Numbered from the stretch's first letter, positions 32,062-41,862 are shown. The stretch is DNA of 64,000 nt from Nocardia miyunensis NBRC 108239 (GCF_001613065.1 NZ_BDBQ01000002.1:1-64000); one strand, 5' to 3'. Made by a program: numbers and translations. Notes: a model not told the origin generated them from the letters alone.

Positions 32062-32985
32062 TTGACCACTCCGAACCAGCCGAACGACGAGCGGCCCCAC
32101 GCCAACGGTGTGACCGAGCGGATAGCATCATCACCCATTCCGCCGCGTCCCATTCCGCGGCCGGCGTCCACCGACGGCGGGTCGGGCAGTACGCCCGAAA
32201 ACACCGAGCAGTCAGCCGATTTCGCGAGTGAGGAGAAATCGGGCGAGTCCGCTGAAGCGGACACCAACTCCCGATTCGAGGAGGGGTGGTCGCAGTTGCC
32301 GCAGCGCGAGCCACAGTCGAATCTGAGCCGTCCGGGCCATGCGCCCGTGACGGGTCGGCCTTCGGCGGTGGGCCTAGGCGGTTCGGGTAATGCCCGCACC
32401 ACCGCGGATCTGGCGGCCAAGGCCGCGCGCAAGGAGGCGGCGATGGTGAAGTCCGTCGGCATCGACGGACCCACCCGCAGCATCGCCCGCCCGGAGTTGG
32501 TCAAGGACATGCCGGACCTGTCCGAGCTGCGTCATCCGCTGCCACCCTCGGAGCACATCGCCGCGCAGCAGCCCGTCTCGCCCGCTGCCCCGCAGGCCGT
32601 GGTCCAGGCCGCGGCCACCGGTCAGCCGCTGCGCGCGACCGTTCAGCTGCGGCACATCGACCCGTGGTCGACGTTGAAGATCTCGCTGGTGATCAGCGTG
32701 GCGATGTTCTTCGTCTGGATGCTCGCGGTGGGCTTCCTGTACATCGTGCTGTCCGGCATGGGTGTCTGGGACCGTCTGAACAGCACGTTCACCGATATGG
32801 TGTCCGACAACAACTCGAACTCCTCGGCTCTGATCGACGCCGGCACCGTCTTCGGCTACGCCGCCGTCATCGGCCTGATCAACGTCGTGCTGATGACGGC
32901 CCTGTCCACGGTCGGCGTCTTCATCTACAACCAGTGCACCGACCTCGTCGGCGGCATCCAGGTAACCCTGGCCGACCCCGACTGA
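32062..32985 (+). CDS. DUF3566 membrane protein (Rv0007-like)
   Basis: A 307-residue protein with a long disordered Pro/Ser/Ala-rich cytoplasmic N-terminus (about 200 residues) and a C-terminal DUF3566 domain with two membrane spans (near residues 208-230 and 270-295; [16 protein letters not shown] precedes the first). It follows gyrA in all Mycobacteriales; the mycobacterial homologue interacts with cell-division and wall proteins. The start is TTG with AAGGAAT upstream. A strong terminator follows. Confidence 0.85.
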   Translation: MTTPNQPNDERPHANGVTERIASSPIPPRPIPRPASTDGGSGSTPENTEQSADFASEEKSGESAEADTNSRFEEGWSQLPQREPQSNLSRPGHAPVTGRPSAVGLGGSGNARTTADLAAKAARKEAAMVKSVGIDGPTRSIARPELVKDMPDLSELRHPLPPSEHIAAQQPVSPAAPQAVVQAAATGQPLRATVQLRHIDPWSTLKISLVISVAMFFVWMLAVGFLYIVLSGMGVWDRLNSTFTDMVSDNNSNSSALIDAGTVFGYAAVIGLINVVLMTALSTVGVFIYNQCTDLVGGIQVTLADPD

Positions 32986-32999
32986 CCCTCTCCACCTCG

Positions 33000-33030
33000 A
33001 GGCCGGACCTGCTCAGCAGGTCCGGCCTTT
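33000..33030 (+). terminator. Terminator after the gyrB-gyrA-DUF3566 cluster
   Basis: A 13-bp stem (33000-33012 with 33016-33028) with a three-base loop followed by TTTCTTTAT. Confidence 0.88.
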
Positions 33031-33124
33031 CTTTATCTCCACCCCTCCTACCAGCAGTTTTGGTTGTTCCCGGCATGGTCGGGTAATCTTTGCTCTCGGT
33101 TCGGGACAACAACCCAGCCCCTAC

Positions 33125-33198
33125 GGGCCTATAGCTCAGGCGGTTAGAGCGCTTCGCTGATAACGAAGAGGTCGGAGGTTCAAGTCCTCCTAGGCCCA
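33125..33198 (+). tRNA. tRNA-Ile (GAT)
   Basis: 74 nt. Acceptor GGGCCTA pairs with TAGGCCC, D-arm TAGCTCAGGCGGTTAGAGC, anticodon loop CTGATAA with GAT, T-loop GTTCAAG. The CCA end is not encoded. Usual neighbour of gyrA in this group; the expected adjacent tRNA-Ala is missing here. Confidence 0.97.
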
Positions 33199-33208
33199 CA
33201 CTCCACGA

Positions 33209-33242
33209 AAAGCCCTTGACCAGTGATTCGGTCGAGGGCTTT
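33209..33242 (+). terminator. Hairpin after tRNA-Ile
   Basis: AAAGCCCTTGACC (33209-33221) pairs with GGTCGAGGGCTTT (33230-33242) through one T-G wobble, with an eight-base loop, 11 bp after the tRNA. The following 33243-33455 holds no gene I can support. Confidence 0.75.
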
Positions 33243-33455
33243 CGTCGTTCCTGAGGCCTTCCCGAGTCGATTTCACCGGATCAGGCAGCGAAAGGCAGCA
33301 TCAGTTTTCGAATCTGGTTCGTGGCCGAGGGCTCGATATTTCGACTGTTCTGCCGCGTGGATGAAATCTATTGCGGCCCATCGGAATTCTGGTGCTCATC
33401 TGTTGGGGCCTCGCTGCTGGGCGAGCGGTAGGTTCGGAATCTTTCGGGTGGGTGG

Positions 33456-34178
33456 TCAGCGTGCCATGAGGGCTTTGTGTGCGGTGGTGACCAGTTGGTC
33501 GCGGTAGCGGCGGCCGAACAGCGCGACGTGTACCAGTAGCGGGTGCAGTTGGTGCAGGGGGATTCGTCGCCGCCAGCCGTCGGCCAGGGGTGCTGTCTCG
33601 TGGTACGTGGCGAGGATCCGGTTCAGGTGGGGTGCCCCGAACAGGCTGAGCATCGCGAGGTCGGTTTCGCGGTGGCCGCCGTGGGCGGCCGGATCGATCA
33701 GGGTGGCGTGGCCGCCGGTCCAGATGATGTTGCCGGACCACAGGTCGCCGTGGATTCGGCTGGGCGGTTCGGGTGGTCCGGCGAGCTCGTCGATGTGGGT
33801 CATGACGTTTTCCAGCAGTTTCACATCTGTCCCGTCGAGATGCGGTGCCGCGGCGCTCAGCGGCGGAAGCAGCCGTCGTTCGGCGTACCAGTGGGACCAG
33901 GGGCCGTCGGATCTGGTGTTGTCCAAGGGAAGGTCGGCGATGAATCCGGGCCACTCGGCACCGAAACGGTCCGGGGTTCGGGCGTGCACGGCGGCGAGTT
34001 CACGCCCGAACCGTTCGGCGGCGAAGACTCCCGGGCAGTCGCGCGCGGCCTTGACGAACAGGTCACGCCCATCGCGGAGAGCCACGCGGTGCAGTGTCCA
34101 CGAGTGGTTCGCGCCGAGATCGTCGACCTGCGCCACCGGGGTACCGATCAAGTCGGACAAGTGATTTCGATCCAGCAT
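33456..34178 (-). CDS. Fructosamine kinase/aminoglycoside phosphotransferase family protein
   Basis: A 240-residue kinase-fold protein. The catalytic loop HGDLWSGN and the following LIDPAAHGGHRETDLAM metal motif are intact, with the nucleotide-binding KAA...ERFGREL region upstream. Fructosamine-3-kinase homologues phosphorylate glycated amines; the substrate here is not known. The ATG at 34178 is preceded by AGGAGG. It stands alone, facing tRNA-Ile. Confidence 0.85.
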   Translation of the reverse strand: MLDRNHLSDLIGTPVAQVDDLGANHSWTLHRVALRDGRDLFVKAARDCPGVFAAERFGRELAAVHARTPDRFGAEWPGFIADLPLDNTRSDGPWSHWYAERRLLPPLSAAAPHLDGTDVKLLENVMTHIDELAGPPEPPSRIHGDLWSGNIIWTGGHATLIDPAAHGGHRETDLAMLSLFGAPHLNRILATYHETAPLADGWRRRIPLHQLHPLLVHVALFGRRYRDQLVTTAHKALMAR

Positions 34179-34244
34179 CACCCCTCCTGCCGCTGGGGTC
34201 GGCATTTGTCTCGACAGTAGCGTCCGCGAAATTTGGGGATTCCC

Positions 34245-34615
34245 AGCACACTGCTGGCATCGATCCGGAGAACGGGTCCCATCCCGAGTGGATCGCGCGG
34301 TTCCACGCACTGCTCGACGAGATCGAGGCGCAGGACGGGCCGCGGGCGCTGGTGACGACCGGTGCGGGCAAGTACTGCTTTTCGCCCGGTTGCTGGTCGC
34401 GCCGCTGCCCACGGTCGCCGTACTGCAGGGGCATACGTTCGGTGCGGGTGCGTTTCTGGCGCTCGCCCACGATCGCGCCGTGATGCGGGCGGACCGCGGG
34501 TATTTCTGCCTGCCCGGTATCACCGTCGGCGCGTCGTACGCGCCCGGAACCGTGGCGCTGGCCTCGGCCCGGCTGGCGCCGCGCGCGGCGCACGAGGCGA
34601 TGGTCAGCCGGGGGA
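34245..34615 (+). pseudogene. Enoyl-CoA hydratase/isomerase remnant
   Basis: Two pieces of a crotonase-fold protein in different frames. The first reads HPEWIARFHALLDEIEAQ through ALVTTGAGKY; the second, from about 34380, reads LFARLLVAPLPTVAVLQGHT, FGAGAFLALAHD and RADRGYFCLPG. The segment between, which carries one half of the oxyanion hole (usually FSNGLDLDW), is deleted, and the join shifts frame. The C-terminus is cut off where the next leftward gene begins. It is a decayed gene. Confidence 0.85.
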
Positions 34616-34619
34616 TATC

Positions 34620-34706
34620 TCAGAGCAACGCGAGGACGGCGCCGAGAACCACTCCCAAGGTTGCAACGGCGAAACCAGCGGCACTACCGACGCCTGGCAG
34701 AAGCAC
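34620..34706 (-). CDS. Possible 28-residue hydrophobic peptide
   Basis: GTG at 34706 preceded by AGGAGG (spacing four) encodes a peptide that is almost entirely one hydrophobic span, GSAAGFAVATLGVVLGAVLALL. It lies downstream of the hemophore-like gene on the same strand. Without homology it may be chance; the good Shine-Dalgarno is the only support. Confidence 0.25.
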   Translation of the reverse strand: MLLPGVGSAAGFAVATLGVVLGAVLALL

Positions 34707-34846
34707 AATTCCTCCTGGTGACAACTGATGGTGATCTTGCGGGTGCGATCTTGCCCCGGATCGTGTCTTTCTCTTCGGGCCGTCTCGGCGGGTCGGAAAG
34801 TTGTTCAGCCGGAAATGTCCGGACGAATATCCCGGGAAAGACCGGC

Positions 34847-35233
34847 TCAGTATCGGTGGCAGGAATCGGCGATCCGCGACATCATCGAGCCTGCCGCCTG
34901 GTCCGCGCCCAACTCGGGGACGTTCACCCCGGCCATGTTCCGCTGTGCCGCGAGCTGTTCGAACATCGACGTGCGCTTTTCGGCCGGTTGGGAGAAGGCG
35001 AATCGCAGTGCGGCTTTCTGTACCGGTGCGGCATCCAGGCGGGCGGCCGATGTGGGGTCGACCTGGTGCCATGCGGCATCGATCTGATCGAAGGAGCAGG
35101 TCGAGGTCAGCAACGGACCGAAATCGTCGATCATGTCCGCGGCCGCGGCCGCCGATCCGAACAACGCGGCGCCCGCGGCGAATCCGCCCAGAGTGACGGT
35201 GACAATCGCGTACCGGGCGTTGAGCATCCTCAT
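34847..35233 (-). CDS. Hemophore-related secreted protein
   Basis: A 128-residue protein with a signal peptide (residues 1-32, hydrophobic core VTVTLGGFAAGAALFGSAAA), then a small helical domain with two cysteines (Cys46 and Cys125) placed as in the mycobacterial Rv0203-type haem-binding family. The C-terminal MSRIADSCHRY is typical. Probably exported and involved in haem capture or binding; no MmpL-type partner is adjacent. ATG at 35233. Confidence 0.75.
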   Translation of the reverse strand: MRMLNARYAIVTVTLGGFAAGAALFGSAAAAADMIDDFGPLLTSTCSFDQIDAAWHQVDPTSAARLDAAPVQKAALRFAFSQPAEKRTSMFEQLAAQRNMAGVNVPELGADQAAGSMMSRIADSCHRY

Positions 35234-35490
35234 GAATTCACCCTTCGTGGAGTCCGATTGAATATCGGGGCCTTTACCCCGGCCGTGATCGTAGTCAACT
35301 ATCGGCCGATGACGGCGACGCGCCGACCGCGCGCCGGGGTAAAACCCGTCCGCTCACCTACGGTGATGCCCGGATACGGCGAATCCCACGCTGTTTCGAT
35401 ATCGAATTCGCCGTCGTCAGCCATCGAATTTCGGGTGCCGGAACGCGCATGTGACCGGCCGGTCGGCGTATTGGGAGGCGAGGGATTCAC

Positions 35491-36402
35491 GTGTTGCGGA
35501 TCGAGGGTCTGTACAAACGGTACGGCGAGGTGGTCGCGTTGTCGGACATGACATTCGACGTGCGAGCCGGTGAGATATTCGGATTCGTGGGGGCCGACGG
35601 CGCGGGCAAGACGACCACCATGCGCATCGTGATGGGCGTGCTCGGCGCGGACGGCGGCGTGGTGCGCTGGTCGGGGCGGCCGATCGACCGGGACGTGCGG
35701 CGCCGCATCGGCTACCTGCCCGAGGAACGCGGTCTGTATCCGCGCATGCCGGTGGGCGGACAGCTGACGTATTTCGCTCGGCTGCACGGACTCTCGGCGT
35801 GGGAGGCGGAGAAATCCGCACGCCGCTGGATGCTGCGGCTCGGCATCGGTGCGCGCGCCCAGGACGATGTGCTCGAGCTGAGTCCGGGCGATCGACAACG
35901 GGTGCAGCTGGCAACCGCGCTGGTACACGACCCGGACATCCTGCTGCTGGACGAGCCGTTCGCCGACCTGGATCCGGTGGCTGCCGAGGTGTTGACCTCG
36001 GTGCTGCGCGAGCGTGCCGCGGCCGGGAACGGTCCCGTGATGTTCTCCTCCCATCAGCTCGACCTGGCGGAACGCCTGTGCGACCGGGTCGGCATCGTCC
36101 GCAACGGATCCGTGGTGGTCTGTGGAACGGTCGAGGAGCTGCGCAGTCTGGGCCCGGACCGGATCGCGATCGACGCGCCCGGTGTGAGCGGGGACTGGAC
36201 CGCGCGGCTGCCCGGGGTACAGGTGGAACGGCGCGAGGGGACGCGCTGGATTCTGCGATTGGCCGACGGAGCCGACGATCAGTGGGTGCTGGGCGCGGCC
36301 GCGGCGGTGGGGCCGGTGCGCGAATTCATCAGGGTCAGGCCCACTTTGACCGAATTGTTCCATCCTGTGGTCGCCGACGAGGAACAGGGAGTCGTCGCAT
36401 GA
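35491..36402 (+). CDS. ABC transporter ATP-binding protein (NatA-like)
   Basis: A 303-residue ATPase subunit. Walker A is GADGAGKTT (residues about 36-44), Walker B ILLLDEPF, and the H-loop SSHQLD. The signature motif reads LSPGDRQ rather than LSGGQ. The C-terminal 80 residues resemble the DUF4162 extension of NatA-type exporters. GTG start with GGAGG upstream. It overlaps the permease gene by four bases (ATGA), so translation is coupled. Confidence 0.9.
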   Translation: MLRIEGLYKRYGEVVALSDMTFDVRAGEIFGFVGADGAGKTTTMRIVMGVLGADGGVVRWSGRPIDRDVRRRIGYLPEERGLYPRMPVGGQLTYFARLHGLSAWEAEKSARRWMLRLGIGARAQDDVLELSPGDRQRVQLATALVHDPDILLLDEPFADLDPVAAEVLTSVLRERAAAGNGPVMFSSHQLDLAERLCDRVGIVRNGSVVVCGTVEELRSLGPDRIAIDAPGVSGDWTARLPGVQVERREGTRWILRLADGADDQWVLGAAAAVGPVREFIRVRPTLTELFHPVVADEEQGVVA

Positions 36403-37709
36403 AAAGGATGTCGTCGGTCCGGGCGATCGAGTTGGTCGCCGAGCGGGAGATCGGTGCGCGGCTGCGGTCTCGGTCGTTCGTGGTGATCACGGTCGTCCTG
36501 GTGGCCGCGGTGGTGGGCACGGTGCTGCTGTGCCATCTTCTCGGCCGGACTCAGCGGTACTCGACGCAGACGGTCGGGGTGACCGCGCAGACCGCGCCCT
36601 ACCGGCAGATGCTCGTCGGTGCGGGGCAGGCAGCGGGACAGCGCATCGAAACCGTGATGGTCGATCGCGCGTCGGGGGAGGGCCGGGTTCGGTCGGGCGA
36701 TCTGGCGGCGCTGTTCACCGGCGTCTCGGACGGGCGGTTACAGGTGGTGGTGAAATCCGCGCTGCCGGACGGGCTGCGAGCCGGATTCGACCTGCTGGCC
36801 CGGCAGATCGCGTTGAACAAGCAGGTCAGTGCGATGGGCGGGGATCCCGCGGCGGTACGGCGCGCGATGTCCACCGCGACGGTGGACTCCCGCGTCCTGC
36901 GATCGGCCGACGACCATCGCGCCGAGCGGGCGGCTATCGCCGGCGTCATCGGCGCGCTGACCTGCATCATGTTGCTGATCGCCATTCAGCTCACCGGGCA
37001 GGGCGTGGTCGAGGAGAAGGCCGATCGCATTGCCGAACTGCTGCTGGCCGCTGTTCGGCCGTGGGAGTTGTTGATGGGCAGGGTGATCGGCGTCGGAGTC
37101 GTGACCATCGGGCTGGCGGCGGCGTCGGCCGTTGCGGGTGCCGGGGCGGCGAGCGTCCTGGGTGTGCTGCACATGTCGGCCGCCGTGTTCACGAGTGCGG
37201 TCGGCTGGGCGCTGCTGTGGTATTTGCTCGGCTGTTTCCTGTATGCGCTGGTGATCGCCGCGGCCGCATCGTCGGTGTCGCGGCGGAAGGACCTGGCCTC
37301 GGTGGCTGCGCCGGTCATCGTGATCGTCCTCGCGGCCTATCCGGTCGGCCAGGCCGTTGTGCCCGACCATCCGAATGGTCCTGCGGCGGTGGTGTTGTCG
37401 TTGATTCCGCCGCTGTCACCGGTGGTGATGCCGATGCGCGCGGTCTACGGCGTGCCCGGCCGGCAGATGGGGGTCGCGGTGGCGATCATGCTGGCGGCGA
37501 TCGCGTTCACCGCGTGGTTCGCCGGGCGTTTATACGCGAATACATTGCTGCACAGAGGAAGTCGTTTCTCGCTGAGCACCGCATCGATGCGGGCGCGTGC
37601 GATGTCCGGTGGGCGTGCGGCGGCCTCGGCGAATCCCGATCGGGATATCCGGCGAGGCGGGGAATCTGCCGAAGATCACTCGAAAACAACTGCGGAACTG
37701 AGTATTTGA
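36399..37709 (+). CDS. ABC-2 type transporter permease (NatB-like)
   Basis: A 436-residue membrane protein: one N-terminal span (SFVVITVVLVAAVVGTVLLC), a large extracellular domain of about 140 residues, then five or six C-terminal spans. The motif GVVEEKADRIAELLLAAVRPWELLMGR is typical of NatB/YhaP-type ABC-2 permeases. It works with the preceding ATPase to export an unknown compound or ions. A Ser/Arg-rich tail of about 50 residues follows the last span. Confidence 0.88.
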   Translation: MKRMSSVRAIELVAEREIGARLRSRSFVVITVVLVAAVVGTVLLCHLLGRTQRYSTQTVGVTAQTAPYRQMLVGAGQAAGQRIETVMVDRASGEGRVRSGDLAALFTGVSDGRLQVVVKSALPDGLRAGFDLLARQIALNKQVSAMGGDPAAVRRAMSTATVDSRVLRSADDHRAERAAIAGVIGALTCIMLLIAIQLTGQGVVEEKADRIAELLLAAVRPWELLMGRVIGVGVVTIGLAAASAVAGAGAASVLGVLHMSAAVFTSAVGWALLWYLLGCFLYALVIAAAASSVSRRKDLASVAAPVIVIVLAAYPVGQAVVPDHPNGPAAVVLSLIPPLSPVVMPMRAVYGVPGRQMGVAVAIMLAAIAFTAWFAGRLYANTLLHRGSRFSLSTASMRARAMSGGRAAASANPDRDIRRGGESAEDHSKTTAELSI

Positions 37710-37759
37710 TCGTTCACCTGGTCACCACACATTCGTCGCATTCGGTCAGGAGGCAGTTC

Positions 37760-39106
37760 GTGGAATCGGGATCTCGCGTACGCAACCTCGCGCTGGGATG
37801 TTGTGCGGCAGCGGTGGTGGCCGGTTCGGCGGTGGTGCCCGCCGCGGCCGCGCCCGGTATCGCCTCGCTGCCCCCGGCGCTGGTCGAGGCAGTGCGGCGC
37901 GATCTGGGGATCGATGTGGATGAATATCTCGCCCGGGCGAACGCGGCGCAACGCCTGTCCGGGTTCGCCGATCTGGCACGCCGCACACATCCGACCGTTT
38001 TCGCCGGGGCGCGCATGGATGGTGCGCGCCCCATCGTGCTGCTGTCCGCCGGGCCGGATGCGGCCGATGCGCGAAGTGCCGCCGAACAGGCCGGATTCGG
38101 TGTGCAGACGGTCGCGGCCAGCGAATCGACGCTGAACGAGCGGATCGCCGGGATCGAGCACTGGCTCGACGATCAGCCCCAGTCGGTCGGCGCGGCCGTG
38201 GTCGGATATGGAATCGACGTGCCACACAACAGTATTGCGATGCGGATAACTCGGAATGTGCGCCTGCCCGCCGATCTCGGGCCGGTCCGCTCGGTCGTGG
38301 AGGACATGCCCGAGGCGCTGCCGGAGGACTATTCGTCCGCGGGTCCTGGCGAGGATGCCGGAGAGATGGGCGATCGGATCGGTGGTGAGCCGTATGCCGT
38401 CGAGGGCGGCGGCCAGGGGCATCGGTGTTCGTTCGGGTTCAACGGCGTCGATGCCCAGGGCAATACGATCGATATCACCGCTGGGCATTGTGATCCGGAC
38501 AATCTCGTCGCCCCGGCCGCGAAATCCGTTCATCAGCAACCTGTTTACGATCTTCGGAATCGCAAGATCGGCCGGCGGCTCGGATATTTCGAGGCCACGA
38601 GTTTCGGCCCGCACGACTATTCGATCATCCGAATCGACGATGCGGAAGCCGCGAGGTTCCGGAACAATCTGGTTTCCACACAGCGGCTCGGTTCGGCATC
38701 ACCGGCCGTTGCGGGACGTTCGATCGCCGCCCGCGACAATGCGTTGCGCATCGATGGCACCGCGGAGCCGGTGGTCGGTGCCGCGGTGTGTAAATCGGGC
38801 TCCACCTCGGGATATGCCTGTGGGACCGTACTTTCCGTGCGTCAGCGGGGGCGCCTGGGCGGGGTGCCGGGACACGGCGATCGGCCCGTCACGATCGAGG
38901 ATGTGTTCTACAGCAGTATCTGCGCCCAGCGCGGCGACAGCGGCGGACCGATCTTCGCCGGTACCAAGGCGATCGGCATCATCAGCGCCATCGTCACCGC
39001 CGACGCCCCGGCGGATCACGGCTGCGGCCACTCACCCGTACTGTTGGGACAACCGATCAGCACTGTGCTGGCGGACCATCCCGGGGTGCGGATATTCACC
39101 GAATAG
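37760..39106 (+). CDS. Secreted S1-family serine protease
   Basis: A 448-residue exported protease. Signal peptide at residues 1-35 (LALGCCAAAVVAGSAVVPAAAAP), a prodomain of about 170 residues like those of streptogrisins, then a chymotrypsin-fold domain. Catalytic residues: His in TAGHC (about 243), Asp in HDYS (about 287) and Ser in GDSGGP (about 394). Cysteines lie in positions that fit disulfides. GTG at 37760 follows AGGAGG by six bases. It starts 50 bp after the ABC permease. Confidence 0.88.
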   Translation: MESGSRVRNLALGCCAAAVVAGSAVVPAAAAPGIASLPPALVEAVRRDLGIDVDEYLARANAAQRLSGFADLARRTHPTVFAGARMDGARPIVLLSAGPDAADARSAAEQAGFGVQTVAASESTLNERIAGIEHWLDDQPQSVGAAVVGYGIDVPHNSIAMRITRNVRLPADLGPVRSVVEDMPEALPEDYSSAGPGEDAGEMGDRIGGEPYAVEGGGQGHRCSFGFNGVDAQGNTIDITAGHCDPDNLVAPAAKSVHQQPVYDLRNRKIGRRLGYFEATSFGPHDYSIIRIDDAEAARFRNNLVSTQRLGSASPAVAGRSIAARDNALRIDGTAEPVVGAAVCKSGSTSGYACGTVLSVRQRGRLGGVPGHGDRPVTIEDVFYSSICAQRGDSGGPIFAGTKAIGIISAIVTADAPADHGCGHSPVLLGQPISTVLADHPGVRIFTE

Positions 39107-39135
39107 ATTGCAGCCCAGCACAATTCGTCGAGGCG

Positions 39136-39459
39136 CTAGCAATCCGGCTCGGCTGCGCGCTGGCGGACCATGCCGACCAGAACGCGCTGAACGGTTTCCA
39201 GATCACCGTTGACGACACCGGCGATGTCGTCGGCGGAACAGGGATGCCGCCGCGGCGGCAGGCCCAGCAGCGATCGCAGGACGGTCAGATCGTCGGTTCC
39301 CCGGGCGAGCTGTTCCAGGGCGGGCAGCATCTGTTCGAATGCGGCCGTCGCCGCGGTTCCCGGCCCGCGCACCGCGACCTCCAGTCGCACGGTCTCGGCG
39401 AGATCGGCGGAGATCCCGGTCAGCCGCTCGAGCAACCGATGCCAGTCGTCGGGGTCCAC
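39136..39459 (-). CDS. Hypothetical 107-residue protein
   Basis: Not recognised. Mostly helical by composition (LLERLTGISADLAETVRLEV, AAFEQMLPALEQLARG), acidic, no membrane span, one Cys pair at the end. Convergent with the protease and upstream of no clear partner; codon use fits the genome, so it is likely expressed. Confidence 0.55.
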   Translation of the reverse strand: MDPDDWHRLLERLTGISADLAETVRLEVAVRGPGTAATAAFEQMLPALEQLARGTDDLTVLRSLLGLPPRRHPCSADDIAGVVNGDLETVQRVLVGMVRQRAAEPDC

Positions 39460-39543
39460 AGGCTAAAGCTTTGCCCGGCGTGCGGGCTTTGTCCAGCATC
39501 ATTCGAGCAACATCGCGTGTCGCTACCCGCCATGATCACGGGT

Positions 39544-40359
39544 TCACCGTTTGATGCCGACGCCGCCGAGCCAGTCCAGATAGCGGGTCTCCTCCGGCGT
39601 GTCCGAATCAGGCCGCCACAGCGGAACCTGGACCACGCCCGGCTCCACGAGTTCGAATCCGTCGAACAGCGCGGTGATTTCGGCCGCCGACCGCGGACGG
39701 CCGGGCGTGGTCGTCGAGCGGGTCAGTTCGAGCAGTTCCTCCAGCCGATCCGCGGACCAGCCCTCGTTGGTGAAATGTGAGATCGCCAGATGGCTGCCGG
39801 GCGGCAGCGTGTCGCGCAGACGGCCGAGCACGCCGTGCGGATCCATCTCGTCACCGACCACGTGCAGGATCGAAAGTACCAGTACGGCAACCGGTTTCGT
39901 GAAGTCGATATGTTGTGCGACCGCCGGGGACCGCACGAGCGTGTCCAGGTCGCGGAAGTCGCCGCGGATCGCGGTCGCCCACGGGATGTCGGCCAGGATC
40001 CGGCGGCCCATCAGGAAGGCGACCGGATCGTTGTCCACGTACACGACCCGGCCGTCCACACCCAGCTCGGTCAGGATCTCGTGGATATTGCCCGCGGTCG
40101 GGATGCCCGAGCCGATATCGAGGAACTGGGTGATACCCGCCTGGACGCAATAGCCGATCACCCTGCGCAGAAAGGCGCGATTCGCCCACGTCGCCCGCGT
40201 GATGCCCGGCCACCGGCGCTCCAGATCGTCCGCCCACTCCCGGTCGACCGCGAAATTGTGCGACCCGCCCAGCAGATGGTCGTAGATGCGCGCGATACTC
40301 GGCACCCGAGGATCAATGTCATCGTCCGCCCAGTCGGGAAGCTGTGGCACAGTGGACAT
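39544..40359 (-). CDS. SAM-dependent methyltransferase (DUF574/Methyltransf_19)
   Basis: A 271-residue enzyme. The family N-terminus PSIARIYDHLLGGSHNFAVDR and the SAM motif FLDIGSGIPTAGNIHE are intact, followed by VVYVDNDPVA and SHFTNEGW. This family is very abundant in actinobacteria and often sits near regulators and P450s; substrates are mostly unknown. It is divergent from the P450 gene with about 255 bp between. Confidence 0.88.
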   Translation of the reverse strand: MSTVPQLPDWADDDIDPRVPSIARIYDHLLGGSHNFAVDREWADDLERRWPGITRATWANRAFLRRVIGYCVQAGITQFLDIGSGIPTAGNIHEILTELGVDGRVVYVDNDPVAFLMGRRILADIPWATAIRGDFRDLDTLVRSPAVAQHIDFTKPVAVLVLSILHVVGDEMDPHGVLGRLRDTLPPGSHLAISHFTNEGWSADRLEELLELTRSTTTPGRPRSAAEITALFDGFELVEPGVVQVPLWRPDSDTPEETRYLDWLGGVGIKR

Positions 40360-40614
40360 TTCAGCCTCGCTTCATAACTCGCCAGTTCGGTTCGGAATAC
40401 CCCACCGGACCCGTGACGCTCCGTCAGACGTTCACCAACCGCGTTCGACGCACGATACCTCGACTCGGCTGCTGCCGATGCGGCGCGGAAAGGGTGGCAC
40501 GAAATCCCCGTGGACAGTACGCTTCTCGAAATAGCGGCAGTGGTTCGGCGATCGAAAGCAGGGATGCGCTGAAGACCGCGTCCCCAGAACACACGAACAT
40601 CTGGAGCTCCATTC

Positions 40615-41862
40615 TTGAGTACGCCACAGTCCCGACTGGCCTGTCCAGTCGTCCACGGCTCGCCCACGGCTACCAAAGGCCCGAGGGTGTCGTTGTACTC
40701 GTCGGAATTCGCCGCGGATCCGCACCGCGCTTACGACGAAATGCGCAGACAGTACGGCTCTTTGGCTCCGGTTGAGCTGGCGCCGGGCGTGTCGGCCACG
40801 TTGGTGGTCGGATATGACACCGCGCTGCGGATCCTCAACGATCCCGAGCACTTCCCTGTCGATCCACGCACCTGGCAGCAGAACATCCCGGCCGACTGCC
40901 CGGTCCTGCCGCTTATGGAGTGGCGTCCCACCGGGAGTCGAAGCGACGGAGCGGCCCTCCTGCGCTATCGGCAGGCAATCACCACGAGTATCAACGCCCT
41001 AGATCTATATGCTCTCGATGCCACTGTGGAGAAGATCGCCATCCCGCTGGTCAACACCTTTTGTCAGGCCGGTGCAGCCGATCTGATCAGCCAGTACGCG
41101 CTCCCGCTTGCATTCGCGGTCACCGATGCTCTGCTGGGCTGCCCGCCGAAGATCGGACAGCGGGTCGCCGCAGGCATGGCCGCGATGTTCGAGGGGATCG
41201 ATGCCGAGGACGGCAACAAGATGATCGTCGAGGCGCTGCTGGAACTGGTGGCCCTCAAACGGACCCATCCTGGCAACGACATCACTTCGCTACTGCTGCG
41301 GCATCCGGCCGAACTCGATGAACTCGAGATGATCCACCAACTGAACAGCGTCTACGGCGCCGGGATCGAACTGCAACAGAACCTGATCGGCAACACCCTG
41401 CTGCTGATCCTCACCGACGAACGCTTCGGCGGAAGTGTCGTCGGCGGGAACCTGTCCACCCGAGACGCCTTGGACGAAGTCTTGTTCAACAACCCGCCGC
41501 TGGCGAATCTTCTCACCACCTACCCCCGTCAGCCGATCCTCATCGACGACGTCTGGCTGCCCGCGCACCAGCCGATCCTCATCAGCATGGCCGGCTGCAA
41601 CAACGACCCCACGATCCGGACCGAGAATCGCACAGGCAATCGCTCGCATCTGGCGTGGGGCATCGGCCCACACGCCTGCCCCGCGCAGTCGCTGGCCTAC
41701 CTGCTCGCTCAAAACGCGATCGATCAGCTTCTCGATGCGCTGCCCGAGATCCAGCTAGCCATACCGGCCGACGCACCGACCTGGCGGCCTGGCCCCTTCC
41801 ACCGGTCCTTGGCGGCTCTACCGGTCACCTTTCCGCCTTCTGCTCCGTTGAACGGATTCTGA
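40615..41862 (+). CDS. Cytochrome P450, CYP157-like, without ExxR
   Basis: A 415-residue P450. The haem-binding loop is HLAWGIGPHACPAQ with the Cys ligand at residue 355, in which the usual Phe is Trp. The K-helix ExxR is replaced by EVLF (in DEVLFNNPP), and the I-helix has GAGIELQQN where AGxET is usual, so the oxygen-activating Thr is missing. Loss of ExxR is known in the CYP157 family linked to actinobacterial conservons; no conservon genes are seen here. TTG start with GGAG upstream. Confidence 0.82.
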   Translation: MSTPQSRLACPVVHGSPTATKGPRVSLYSSEFAADPHRAYDEMRRQYGSLAPVELAPGVSATLVVGYDTALRILNDPEHFPVDPRTWQQNIPADCPVLPLMEWRPTGSRSDGAALLRYRQAITTSINALDLYALDATVEKIAIPLVNTFCQAGAADLISQYALPLAFAVTDALLGCPPKIGQRVAAGMAAMFEGIDAEDGNKMIVEALLELVALKRTHPGNDITSLLLRHPAELDELEMIHQLNSVYGAGIELQQNLIGNTLLLILTDERFGGSVVGGNLSTRDALDEVLFNNPPLANLLTTYPRQPILIDDVWLPAHQPILISMAGCNNDPTIRTENRTGNRSHLAWGIGPHACPAQSLAYLLAQNAIDQLLDALPEIQLAIPADAPTWRPGPFHRSLAALPVTFPPSAPLNGF

